Assembly: GCF_000150275.1 (NCBI RefSeq) | Contig: NW_002060952.1 | Coordinates: 1,775,868 to 1,839,867, forward strand | Length of the DNA stretch: 64,000 bases | Reading direction: 5' to 3' | Source: Trichoplax adhaerens | Taxonomy: Eukaryota > Placozoa > Uniplacotomia > Trichoplacea > Trichoplacidae | Part shown: piece after piece, positions 30,601-42,130 of the stretch | Layout: each line of letters starts with the position of its first letter | Numbering within the stretch: position 1 is the stretch's first letter | Notes under the pieces: model-generated | Databases searched by the model: none | The model's input: only the letters and a program-made list of their open reading frames with translations | Told to the model about the DNA's origin: nothing | Program-made: the position numbers and the translations under genes

Positions 30601-33496
30601 AAAACAGCGACTCCAAACGAAGATATGAGAGAGTTTATTTACCTCCAGAATTGCTACACTATGACAAGCTTCCACCACCAGAGCCAACAACAGATATTTA
30701 CAGGTATTTGAAATGACAATTTATTAGATTTTGATCATTAATGCTAAGCTTTATCGCAAATTACGATTTCCTTGAGTTTCTATATTAATAAGTACCAATT
30801 CAATACTTTTCATTTGCTAGCTATGCAATTATATTAATCGAAATTGCAACTAGACAAGATCCAACTGCGGAGGTTTGCATTGCTGAATTAGGCTAAGGCT
30901 ACTTGATCAACGAGCTATAATCGTGATTGCTTTTCTTTACAACTCCTTAACTCAAATAATTTTATTTGGTGGTATGGAAGACAAGTCTCATTCACTATAG
31001 TAACTTTATAAAACTTAAATTAGGACACTTCACAAGATGATGGAACTTGGAGACCTCCCTTGCCAGAGCTTGATAGAGGAAGCGGCGAAACTTTCTGTCC
31101 TAATCCATCAAAATATCAGGAAGTCAGTTATTAGATAGTATTACGCTAATGAATTCAAAGTAGATCTTTTACAAATCGCTACAATACTACACCAACCTTA
31201 AAGCACGTTTTAGCAATAAGCTCTTCTTCATTTTTGAAAGAATAATTTTAATCACAGGATTAAATATGATAATATACTATTATTTACAGCTAATCAAGTA
31301 TTGCTGGGATGAAGATATGGCATCTAGGCCTACTTTTGAAACTATCAAAAAAATACTGGTAGAAATCAATCCTTCGAAAATGAGCCCTGTAGACTCTATG
31401 ATGAGCATGGTATTATGCAAAGAATTTAAGCTATTACTATCATTTGATGAAGAACTTAGTAGAAATCGCTTATCCAAGTCTAGAAATCAAGAAAAATTAA
31501 AACGTGCATCTAGAAACTAATGATAGTATAATTACGTTTAATTTATATAGATGGAAAAATATTCTAAAGATTTAGAAATTTTAGTGGCCGAGCGTACTCA
31601 AGAATTAGAGTTAGAGAAGCAAAAAACAGATCGTCTTTTATATAGTAAGTTTAATTTACTTTCTGATTTTATTTGAGCACTACTAATTATTAGCAAATCG
31701 ATACTTTTGAATTTGAGGCATGCTTCCTAAGCCTGTTGCTGATAAACTGAGGCAAGGAAAAGGAGTTGATGCTCAAGGATACGAATCATGCACCATTTTC
31801 TTTAGGTATTCAGCGAACAATTTCGTCTTGAAACTTGTCGCACTAATTGATTACTAAAGCGATTTAAATTAATTAATTATTGATTATACTAACAACTATT
31901 TTTAGCGATATTATTGGATTCACATCTATTGCAAGCCAAAGTACACCAATACAAGTGGTTGCATTGCTAAACAAACTTTATACTACATTTGACGATATCT
32001 TAGATAGACATGATGTCTATAAAGTAGAAACTATCGGAGATGCTTGTAAGCACTTATTGATATTTCTTATTTTTAGACATAGTAAAAACAATCATTTTTG
32101 ATACGATATATCGCAGAAAGCTGAATCCATGTTTATAACTTCTTTCTACAAAATTTTATAATAGATATGGTTGTATCTGGATTACCACAAAAGAATGCTA
32201 GGCATGCTTGTGAGATTGCTAACATGGCACTTGATTTAATAGCCGTATGCGATCAATTTGTTATACCTCATATGCCACAATGGAAGTTCTGTATTCGAGC
32301 TGGAACACATTCTGGTAAATGATATACTATTTACAGTTTAATATTATACAAAATTAGAGCATAATAGAAACAAAACTGTAGCATCATATTGCTAAATATC
32401 ATCAGACTTAAATAGAATGGATCTGTGATATCGTTTTATAAAAACCTTTTAAAGTGTGTAGTATATTAGTGCTATAGTGCACATAAGCTAGAAAATCTCA
32501 CTTAACTCTTACTTTACGGCAATTCGATAATTTCCTATGACTTTATAACTAAAGGCTCCGTTGTAGCTGGAGTAGTGGGCCTCAAGATGCCGCGTTATTG
32601 CTTATTCGGTGATACTGTGAATACTGCATCGAGAATGGAATCTACTGGAGAAGGTATTTAACTTGTATCAATAGACTTGCCGTATTGATTTTAGACTGCC
32701 TTCTATTCCAAAATGTATGGCAAAAAAGTAGTAAAATATGTCAAGGGTTAACACTCGAGCAGTTAGTGATTCATTTATAAGTCATCAAAATTTGATTGGA
32801 AACTTCAACTTTATTTTTAAAATGTCTCTATCTATAATTAATATCATAATAAATGTTAAGTGATTTACCGTAGATCTAATATTTAAAAGCCAGAAATTTA
32901 GTTGTTCTAGCGCGAATTCATAACATAATCGAATCTGTTACCTAGCCTTGAAGATACAGATTAGCGGAGTTACTCGTCAAATTTTGGATTCATTTGGATG
33001 CTACATTATGGAATCTAGGGGCCAAATTAATGTCAAGGTAAAATCAATAATAGCATTAATAAATAGCAAACTAAATGCTAATTACCACTGAATACGTTTA
33101 ATGATTAAAGTGCACGAGAATCATACTATTTTTAATCATAATAAAAAGTGGTTTCGTTGGAATTGTTTTTGTGAATCCAATCGTATTTAAACGATATCAG
33201 CTAAATCGGCTAGTCAGATTTATTGTTAATAATGAAATAATTAGGGCAAAGGCATGATGGAAACATGGTGGCTTAAAGGAAGGCGAAACATCGATGAAAT
33301 CCTTAAAAGAGATTCTTTAGCTCAGGGAAATTCACTACATAAATCGATTCCTGATATTCAGTCTGATCCCTTAGAAGAAAAGAAACTTTCATCTCGTGAG
33401 ACTCCGCCAACGCCAGTTAGCCAATCTCGTGTTTATGTTCACGATGGGAAAGAAAAAACGAATTCCTTTGCAAATCTAATTGATATAGACAATTAA
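27619..33496 (+). CDS. Receptor-type (membrane) guanylyl cyclase, 5' end unresolved
   Basis: Predicted single-pass receptor making cGMP. Exons: (27619 or 27632)-27761, 27941-28058, 28251-28467, 28642-28677, 28805-28905, 29002-29074, 29258-29357, 29573-29659, 30074-30339, 30535-30703, 30821-30872, 31024-31122, 31290-31409, 31551-31644, 31718-31805, 31906-32045, 32165-32314, 32555-32653, 32946-33037, 33245-33496. Phases agree throughout, giving at least 826 aa. Order: ectodomain with many Cys and N-glycosylation sites; a [12 protein letters not shown]...CRSDCG knot; TM segment [22 protein letters not shown]; juxtamembrane [14 protein letters not shown]; kinase-homology domain with VAIKK lysine and DFG, but HGRLKSSN replacing the HRD catalytic loop, so probably an inactive pseudokinase; dimerisation helix ([20 protein letters not shown]); cyclase domain with [19 protein letters not shown] and [16 protein letters not shown]. 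The Glu and Cys in the last two motifs are the guanylyl-specific residues. An acidic Ser/Pro-rich tail ends the protein. The start is unknown: ATGs at 27619/27622 are in frame but give no signal peptide, so an upstream exon is likely. Confidence 0.93.
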
Positions 33497-34147
33497 TTTA
33501 ATAGGAATTATACAGAATAGTAATCATTATAAAATACAATATTACTAACCCAAATAAGTATTCGCCACTATTAATACATTGCTAAGGATTAAAACATTTA
33601 GATAAAGCTTATTATGGAGTACTTCACTCAAAGCTTAGATTATAATTTAAATTAAATGTGTGATTATGTACCCTTATGCATGTATGCATATCTTTATTAT
33701 TTATTTCCATATTTTCAAAATGCTATTTGCTATGGAACCTACACTGTAATTATGTCTACTACTCTTCTATTAATTCGATATCGATGCTGTCAGACAGAAA
33801 TTATTACAAACATGATTTCTTATTTTATTTCATAACAGATAGTAAGGTACTATCATTTATTTGTGGATAGGATAAATGCACAATCAAGCATATAAATATA
33901 TAATTTATCATAAAATAAGAATCTATCATGATGTTAGCTGCATTCATTACGAAAACAATGCAAAATTTTCATTTAGGCCATTAAAGTTTTTCATCTTCAT
34001 ATGAGGTTCTAATGACGCTTATAACAACTTCTTCCGCTCATTTTTTCAAATATTTACGCGTAATATATGTAAAAATTAGGATATCAACAGAAACTTTGTA
34101 GAAATGTGGATCGCATTGCTTAGTAGTGGCAGTATTTATTTAATTTA
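33497..34147. other. Intergenic, no gene seen
   Basis: AT-rich 3' flank of the cyclase gene. The open frame at 33676-33870 (+) has no recognisable content. Confidence 0.5.
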
Positions 34148-35228
34148 ATGAATTTAGCTAATCATGAAGATTTTGATGTATCGTTGTAAGAAAATTTTTA
34201 ACAGAATCATTGGTCGTAGATCTTAATATACAATTTGAAATTAAATGATTCGATGATTCCTCACTAGGAATAACATAAAAAAACTGGTAAAGATATTTAG
34301 AAAATAATCGAGTGCTGTATAATTTCAAACAAGAATATTATCACTGGTGTCAATGTTCAATTGAATTCTTTAATAATATAACATTACCTATTCCATTGTT
34401 GTACTTATTAACTAGAAAAGATTATAAAAGCAGTCACCGTTTTCTTACTTATCACGGCAAATCATAATTTATTGGTGGCCTCAATTATTCACAAGCTAAC
34501 AATTACATAGATAATAATTGCATTATCGACGATTAAGGTGGCAAATAAAGATGGATGCTAATTTTTTTGAATAATCAAATTTAACTGCTAAAGACAATAG
34601 ATTATAAGTTAAATAAATTTGGATGCATTCGTTTTGATCGTAATTTAAGCTATGTAAATAAAAAAAATTCCATCAATTAAATGATCAACACGTGCAAGAA
34701 TTAAAACTGAGATCAGGATTATAACAAGGATAATTTAATGACATTATTATCATATCATGGAACACCAAAGTAGTACATAAAAATAGTCAAATCTACTAGT
34801 AATTCTAACACACAGTGAAGATATGACTTACATGAAACTATAAAACATAAACCCGCAACTATTTAGCTTGTCTTCCATATCAACATTATAACTATACAAA
34901 ATGATATGGTTTACAACGTTTCCCAATTTTAGGCTACGTTCAATAACCGGTGTAGTAGGCCAGAGTATACCCCGCCAAAATATACCCTCGATTAAAGTAA
35001 CCTAGTCTATTTTATAGCCCAAGCATATAATATTTTCTTTTAATCAAATTTTAAAAATTATCGCACTTGTCCGTGTTTGGCTCCAACTTTCATTAAATAT
35101 AAGTTTTCTTATACAGTACACTAAGATCGAGTACAATTTGTTTGAAGTATAAAATTTCTAAAAATAAACTTTTCTTAATTTTCTTAATCGGATTTTGATT
35201 TCCAAGTCACAGATACCTCTATTAACTA
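34148..35228. repeat. Duplicated block, distal copy
   Basis: Collinear with 36529-37557 over about 1.05 kb. Shared landmarks are catgaagattttgatgta near the left end, ataatttcaaacaagaatatt, attggtggcctcaattattcacaa, atggaacaccaaagtagtacat and gtataaaatttctaaa near the right end. Substitutions and small indels are scattered along it. It ends in a relic of the ALG6 C-terminus. The duplicate next to ALG6 is therefore the parent and this copy is derived. Confidence 0.9.
35184..35225 (-). pseudogene. ALG6 C-terminal fragment
   Basis: Read on the minus strand this gives the last 13 codons of ALG6 with a few changes (LIEVSVTWKSKSD, stop TAA) against [13 protein letters not shown], stop TGA, in the intact gene at 37513. 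Upstream of it the similarity to ALG6 stops. It is carried along at the edge of the duplicated block and cannot be functional alone. Confidence 0.8.
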
Positions 35229-35388
35229 TCTGACTATCCAATGAATGATAATTAATAGTTCAGATTTTAGTTCCATAAACAATCAGCTAATTGCATTGTA
35301 TAGTACACTGTGTAGTATTACGTAGGATACAAACCTGATTTAATCTACTCGACTAGCTTGCTGCTTACTATGAGTTCTTGCCATTATG

Positions 35389-35688
35389 TCAGTAAATATA
35401 GTTGTTGGTCATACAGCAGCTGAATAACTCAATCATTGATATATGCAAGCCGATATTTGACACCTTTACTCTCGGATAAAATAGAGAAAACAAGAAATTG
35501 ATGTAGTGCTGGGGTTTTACTAAAACCCCATAATTAGGTTCGCAATTGTCTAACTCAGAATCTGATTTCTTAAAATTGAGCAAATCTCTAACGTGGCACG
35601 AAATCATGTAAACGCCATGTTTAACCTCAAAAGTATCATTTATTAATAGAACACCTGACATGAGAAGAATCCGCTTGTCTTCCCCCAT
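35389..35688 (-). CDS. Uncharacterised 99-aa ORF or exon
   Basis: An ATG-initiated frame of 99 codons with coding-like composition (MGEDKRILLMSGVLL...EVKHGVYMISCHVRDLLNF...CEPNYGVLVKPQHY). It lies between the two copies of the ALG6-flanking duplication. The frame continues upstream of the ATG for seven codons to a ttaccttag, so it may instead be the last exon of a longer minus-strand gene whose other exons I did not find. I do not recognise the family. The first ~65 residues, alternating strands and short turns, look more protein-like than the hydrophobic remainder. Confidence 0.45.
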   Translation of the reverse strand: MGEDKRILLMSGVLLINDTFEVKHGVYMISCHVRDLLNFKKSDSELDNCEPNYGVLVKPQHYINFLFSLFYPRVKVSNIGLHISMIELFSCCMTNNYIY

Positions 35689-36528
35689 AATAAAAGTCGA
35701 AAGTGGCTAAGGTAACCCGGATAATCGACTTGGTTTCCACAATAACAATCCCATATTATCTAACAGTTATATAAAGACATTACACAAGAAACATCGCCTT
35801 ACGTAGCTGTCTACTGCGGCCTTATCTACACTTGGTACGAATAGTGTAGGTACATCGTTTCATCGTCAACAATCATGAAATTACCTTATAAGCATATTAG
35901 ACTATTCTACTTCTTAATGCTACCGTACTTCAATTACTACTGTAATTAGCTGAAACTACTGCAATATGCAATATTACACATACTGTACTACTGTATCTTG
36001 ACGAGTCTCATTATGATCAATCATTATTTCAACGAGACATTCAGAGCTAATATAAATTGCATGAAATTGTGCCGGAATATTCCGACATAGCGTATGCTGT
36101 ATACAGTGTACAGTAAGGGATAATGCTGGTGTAGGAGGTAACAGTGATTCCAGGCGTGAGCGAATCCCTATAATTACTACATGACCATATTGTGCTGTGT
36201 ACAGTACTGTCTACTATATGCTGAACGCAGAAATGAACAGGTTGCAGTTTGTACTTGTCAATTTGTCAACCGCAAGTACATGCACAGCACATAGTACATA
36301 TATTTAGGAATCACGTAGTATCCGCATACGAATAATCTACATAATACAAAATAAAATAATTCTGTCCGTTTTTTGTATGTTGCTGCGCTGTATGTTCAGC
36401 TTCAACCAATTAAAGCATCTGTATAGTGAGCAGCAATCTAATTTAAGGAAATCCAGTCGTAAATTTTACACTGTACAGGATAGGACGGGCCTTGAATTTG
36501 GATATACTTTATATGGCTATGGCTAGAG
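35689..36528. other. Intergenic between duplicated blocks
   Basis: No gene was seen. Contains GTACAGT-type motifs near 36097-36115 and 36198-36212. Its higher local complexity (for example gcctccaggcgtgagcgaat-like GC patches around 36140-36170) does not resolve into an exon. Confidence 0.4.
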
Positions 36529-37557
36529 AATGGACTTAGCTATTCATGAAGATTTTGATGTATTGTTGCAAGAAAATTCTTGAACAGAACCTTTGATTGT
36601 AGATCTTAACATATAATTTGAAGTTAAATCATTTGACGATGCCTTGTTAGGAATAGTATAAATGATTGGTAAATATACTTGGAAAATAGTCGAGTGTTAC
36701 ATAATTTCAAACAAGAATATTGTCACTGCCGTAAATGTTCGACTAAATTCTTAAATAATATAGCATTACCTACTTTATTCTTGCACTTATTCACTAGAAA
36801 AATTGGCAAAACCAGCTACCATTTTCTTACTTCTCACGGTAAATTATAGTTTATTGGTGGCCTCAATTATTCACAATCTAACAATTACATTGATAATTAT
36901 ATAATAATTGCATTATCGACGATTACCGTGGCAAATAAAGATGGATGATAATTTTTTGAATAATCAAATATAACTGCTAAAGACAGTAGATTATAAGTAA
37001 AATAAGTTTGAATGTATTAGTTCTGATCGTAATTTAAGCTACATAAATAAAAAGATTCCATCAATTAAATGGTCAATACATATGAGAGTTCAAGCAGAGG
37101 TCAGAATAATAATGATAATTTGATAGCATTATCATGCCATGGAACACCAAAGTAGTACATATAAATATTCATATCTACTAGTAATTCTAACACAGTGAAG
37201 GTGTGACATACAATGAAATTATGAAAAATATAACCAGAACTGTTTATCTTGTTTCTTATATCAACATTATTACAACACAAACTAATATAATTTATAGCGT
37301 TTTCTAATTCAAGATTACATTTAATAACCGAGAATGCATTCAATTCTTGATAAATAAAAACATTAGTACGATAAAATCTGCTTATAATCAAATTTGAAAA
37401 ATTTAGCGCACACGTAGATGTTTGGCTCCAAGTTTTAACAAATATTGGTTTTCTGGTACAGTAAGATCGAGAACGTTTTGTCTGCAGTATAAAATTTCTA
37501 AACATTGACTTTTCAATCGGATTTCGATTTCGAAGTCACCGATGCCTTTATTAAATC
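36529..37557. repeat. Duplicated block, copy adjoining ALG6
   Basis: This is the partner of 34148-35228. It overlaps the last 45 bases of the ALG6 coding sequence and continues into its 3' flank. On the minus strand a 134-codon frame (37101-37505) opens 8 bases after the ALG6 stop. Its middle part (VIKCNLELENAINYISLCC..., about 37215-37325) aligns codon by codon with VIERSLKLGNVVNHIILYS in the other copy, which hints at an ancient coding exon. Confidence 0.85.
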
Positions 37558-40500
37558 GTCACTAGCTGTAAATTGTAAATAATTACAGTACAAAAAGAAT
37601 AACGTAAAAAAGCAACATGATATAGCAGAGATCAAGACTGCAACCAGATCTGGATATCGTCTAGGGGGAATCGCTATAGCTGCGTAGCCATGCAGACAAG
37701 ACATAACCATAATCGAGATTCCATACTATTAAGAAATCGACAATATCAACTTAGTTAAACATCCAAAGGCGATAACCGTTGTGAACTAATTAATAAATTT
37801 CTGTATTGGCTTTACCATGTACTTTTGAATAGTACCGACTTGATAATAAGATCTGAATGTTATATACAATAAGTACAGATATAACATCATTATGGAAATA
37901 TATGGTAACAGCAGCCCATCTTTTATTAACAATGGTACCATACTGTAATTAAAAAACAATATGTAATCATTCACTATCGAAATATATCATCTCAATACAC
38001 CGTAAACTATGGTTAAAAAAATTTAATACCTAAATGTTGCATAAAGGAGAAATAGTCCACTTTCAGCAGGATACCACGGCAGTAACAGGCTAGCCGGCCT
38101 TTCCGTAATGGTTCGATTACAATACAAAGCAGTCATGTAACGGATAGATTCTTAAACTTAATCATAAATTAGTACTGATTACATACATGCAGGCTAGCAG
38201 TACAGATTTCTCATGGACTTGGTAAGAGAAAAGAAAGAACGCCAAAGATGAGTTGACCTAAATAAGTATTTAATTGCTTAATTGGACGATGCATTGTCAT
38301 CATACCAAGTTATATTATCAATTATCAGCTGCGGCACAAATGTTATAAACTAATTCTACCGTACTAACCAAAGCGAGTATGAACCTGTGCCGAGAAGGAT
38401 ATATAATCAAATGGATTGAAGAGGGTAAGACAGCCGCAACAGTTGCTAATAAGCTAATCAAGTCCATTTTCAATAGTTACGTAGTGAAAATAGGTTAATA
38501 TTATTGTATACTATTATATCTCTTAGTTATCAATATTTCAGTACTTGTGTATCTTTGAAATAAATAAATACAACTTAACAATGTTAACCCGACGTACCTG
38601 AGGGCGACAAGAGTTTGCTGCGAGAAGATCTGGCGAAGTTTTATTAGAACATTTACGGTACACCAAACATTAGACACCTTATCCTATTGTGAGTATGTAC
38701 CATAGCATATTTATTAAAAATTTTGGTTCTATCATATCGTGGTAAAGTTGTACCAGATTATTATTAACTCTTAGACAATTTTTCAAAGATAAAACTTACT
38801 TCATATAATCCTCTATTGAACGGAAATAATCTTTTAACAAGCTGAGTGGCTTGATTTGTATCGAATAAAAATGGAAACCAGCAAACACCAAAGGTGATGA
38901 TAACAGTTACTCCTAATGTAATAATTTTGAAAAACGGTTTCGACGAATGTAAACTTTTTCCCAGGAGATAACAAAAAAATGGAAGGGAATGATACAACTC
39001 CATTTGTTTGTAGTTTAATGCTAGTGAAAAGGCGCATGCACCAAATACGTCATGGCCTCTAAATATGAATAAAATTGCAATTAATGCCAAACCCAAGCTG
39101 CAGCAATTGTATCTGATAGACGGTTAAGGGCTACCTTAAGGTATTTACATATCGTAACGTAATAGTTTGTAATGTCCTATTAAGTACTCGATGAAATACC
39201 AGTATGTACAAAATTTAAATGAGGTATCTAGCAATAGATTATCGAGCGTAAAAGGAGATTATATCGTCAGAAGGCAGCACTGTTCACCTCAGATCAATTA
39301 TAATGTATATGAGTATAAGTATGTACTTGATGTTAGGATACTGAAAGTGGCCGTGATCAATTAATAAGGAGGCTGGTTGTAATAACATTAACAAAGATAG
39401 AGAGAATCGCAGTATCCTTGATCGTTTGGCTAAGACCATATTACAAAAGAGTAATACCGGTATGATATACAGGATTAAATCCACCATGACCACTATAATG
39501 ATAATTATCAACAAAATAATTTCCAATTTGGTTTGATTCCAATTAGTGTAGCAATTGCAAGCAGAAAACAAATCATAGCCATTTATGTTATTGCTGTAAG
39601 ATATACGAGTCAATGGTATCACCTGTGTAGCGCATAAACAGCTGATGATTTGAGCTTTCATAACCATGAGATGTATTTAATTCTATCCATATAGGATTAA
39701 TTCTTTTGGCGATTTGCCCGCAAATCCACATATGATAAGCTGTCAGTGGTGGATAATCGATACCCCAATAACTTAAGTTGTTATTCGGCGACTCAAAATA
39801 CCTGCAATCATTGATGTACTCCATATTATTAATGTAGCATTTAATATAAAGTAAGAAAATTCACCGTAGGCGAAACAGTAAGACCATACAGCTTTGAAGA
39901 ATAAATCATCATCAAGGTGTGCTGTGTTTGCAATGAACACGGTTGGAAAGCTTGGATGGAGATTTATTGTGGCACTTTATGCTACAATCCAATTTAAGTG
40001 TACTCGTATACTAAGCATCATAAGTGAGCTTCTATGACCTACTGATTTACTCCAGCTATTCTACTACAGATAGCACGAAAGCATATCACTGCAGTTATGT
40101 CAACTATTCAGCTATGTTATAGCATAAATATGATTGATTGATTACCATTGCTTCACTGGCAAATTGGTCGTTAATTCCATCCAATGACGTTGAGCCTCAT
40201 AGTCGCCATACATCGGTGGTTTACCTTTACCTATAGTTTATTCATGATAGATTGAATAACAAGCAAAAATTAGTGGGAGAGCATCCACTTCAATTCGTTA
40301 TTCACGTACAAGTACATTGCAAAGAGTAGAATAATACACAGTAGTATTGTGGTGCTGAATAAAATTGCCGGGATTCAATGGATCACTATCCTTTATTCAT
40401 TCCAATGTACTATTCATTATCATGTTATCCACCTGCACGAATGAAGGTGATAGAAATAATCTAAGGGTCAATTCATCATGATTGTAGAGAAGAAGGTGCA

Positions 40501-40799
40501 CAGGCTTGGATTTGTGCAGTCGATATACTAATCTATAGTATTAGCTGGAGATTATGAGTGGAAACGACGATCTGATGGTGCTAACGCGATTTGTCGACTC
40601 TAAGTGCTGGTAAGAGAATGAAACATCCACTTTGACGCATTACTTTATACTATACTTTAATCTAGAATATGAAATGATTTATTTCATTTTGACCTGAGTA
40701 CGGGTTTAAAGAGATACACCATCGAATTAATAAGGCTATTAGAGTTGCTATGATATTATCCAAAATAAATCCATGGGGGTTGCTAAGAAATTCCGCCAT
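37513..40799 (-). CDS. ALG6: Dolichyl-P-Glc:Man9GlcNAc2-PP-dolichol alpha-1,3-glucosyltransferase, 11 exons
   Basis: Adds the first glucose to the lipid-linked N-glycan precursor in the ER lumen (GT57 family). Exons in transcription order: 40799-40694, 40230-40146, 39801-39623, 39492-39342, 39112-38800, 38683-38598, 38453-38369, 38257-38187, 38098-38030, 37942-37816, 37725-37513. All phases agree and give 494 aa (human ALG6 is about 507). Family signatures: [14 protein letters not shown] in the first luminal loop (the Asp, residue 45, matches the proposed catalytic base), [68 protein letters not shown]...[29 protein letters not shown], and a C-terminal PPRRYPDL followed by a hydrophobic helix. 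ALG8 is less likely because GDYEAQRHW and NYKQMELYH follow ALG6. The gene is intact. Its final codons lie in a locally duplicated block. Confidence 0.97.
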
Positions 40800-40868
40800 A
40801 GTTTCCTTCGCTGCAATCGTAATACGTAACTACTATCATCGACTACTACAGTAGACAGAGTGATTGAT

Positions 40869-41020
40869 CTACAGTACAGTACTGTAAACTATTACTCTAA
40901 CACACTTCAATGTTACAATGGACAGTACTGTACAAGTGTACATACTCTACAGTACTGTACTGTATGTTGTGTATTGTACAGTACTGGACGGATAACCATC
41001 TACCGTGTGCCATACTGTAC
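40869..41020. repeat. GTACAGTACTGTAC palindromic repeat cluster
   Basis: Several runs of tacagtactgta / gtacagtactgtac in the 5' flank of ALG6 (40869-40886, 40922-40985, and weaker to 41020). The units are self-complementary and can fold as short hairpins. Confidence 0.75.
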
Positions 41021-41440
41021 GGTGCACGGTAGCGGGTAAATTGAACTGAAATGCTTATCGTATAAACTTATTGTTTCCATACGGCAACAATAAGTCTAAG
41101 AGCAACTGCGATAGCGGCTGCGCGACTTCAAGGGTTCAAACTCAAGCCTTTTTTTTCATACAGTACTAAAGACTATGAACTCCTTTGTAATTAAACTAAG
41201 AAATACCCAGGAAAACTGAATGAAAATGAGCTAAGAAATCGTCAATACACTCTATGAAACTTTAAATTTCGATAAGATCGATATACTTGATACATTTTCA
41301 TAGTAGAAAACCTATTTCTCTGGTATTTTCTGAAGGAGATTTTCGTTTTCGCCAATGTCGGCCATGATTTCTTGCCAACTTTGCACTGTAGACCAGCGCA
41401 GTTAGTACTGTAGAGATCTCATCCACCAGCAATATTAACT

Positions 41441-41470
41441 TACTGTACAGTACTGTACAGTGTACAGTAT
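41441..41470. repeat. GTACAGT repeat run
   Basis: tactgtacagtactgtacagtgtacagta immediately before the minisatellite array at 41506. The same motif also sits inside its long units (cagtacact). Confidence 0.75.
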
Positions 41471-41505
41471 CAATTTATTAGTCGTCAAGCGAAGACGATA
41501 CTGAA

Positions 41506-42130
41506 TACTATTCAAAATGTCTTTAACTTCTCATTACATTATCTAGTATGAGTTTAATGTGACTAATGATTCCATTTCTGTCATTAATATCGACTCATGT
41601 AATAACTTACAGTACACTGTACTATTCAAAATGTCTTCAAGTTCGCATTACATTATCTAGTATGAGTTTAATGCGACTATACTATTCAAAATGTCTTCAA
41701 CATCTCATTACATTATCTAGTATGAGTTTAATGTGACCAATGATTCCATTTCTGTCATTAATATCGATTCATGTAATAAGTTGCAGTACACTATACTATT
41801 CAAAATGTCTTCAAGTTCGCATTACATTATCTAGTATGAGTTTAATGCGACCATACTATTCAATATGTCTTCAACTTCTCATTACATTATCTAGTATGAG
41901 TTTAGTGTGACTATACTGTACTATTCAAAATGTCTTCAACTTCTCATTACATTATCTAGTATGAGTTTAATGTGACCAATGATTCCATTTCTGTCATTGA
42001 TATCGACTCATGTAATGACTTACAGTACACTATACTATTCAAAATGTCTTCAACTTCTCATTCCATTATCTAGTAGGAGTTTAATGTGACGAATAATTCC
42101 ATTTCTATAATTAATATCGACTCATGTAAT
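41506..42130. repeat. Minisatellite with alternating long and short units
   Basis: Seven units start with tactattcaaaatgtcttcaa at 41506, 41620, 41680, 41794, 41854, 41919 and 42033. Spacings are 114, 60, 114, 60, 65 and 114 bases. All share the ~60-base core (...cattacattatctagtatgagtttaatg[t/c]gac). Long units add about 54 bases (caatgattccatttctgtcattaatatcgactcatgtaat...cagtacact). Most units are nearly identical, so the array is young or homogenised. Confidence 0.95.

Noticed and set aside
37101-37505. 134-codon minus-strand ORF starting 8 bases after the ALG6 stop
   Set aside because: The equivalent region of the duplicated copy is broken by indels, so only its middle section shows frame conservation. 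Not called as a gene.
41101-41160. Pol III B-box-like ggttcaaactc followed by a T run, possible tRNA
   Set aside because: No T-stem pairing around the box, no A box at the right distance and no acceptor stem, so it is not a tRNA.
41506-42130. Regular repeat array considered as a CRISPR
   Set aside because: Units are near-identical along their whole length without unique spacers, and the genome is eukaryotic.
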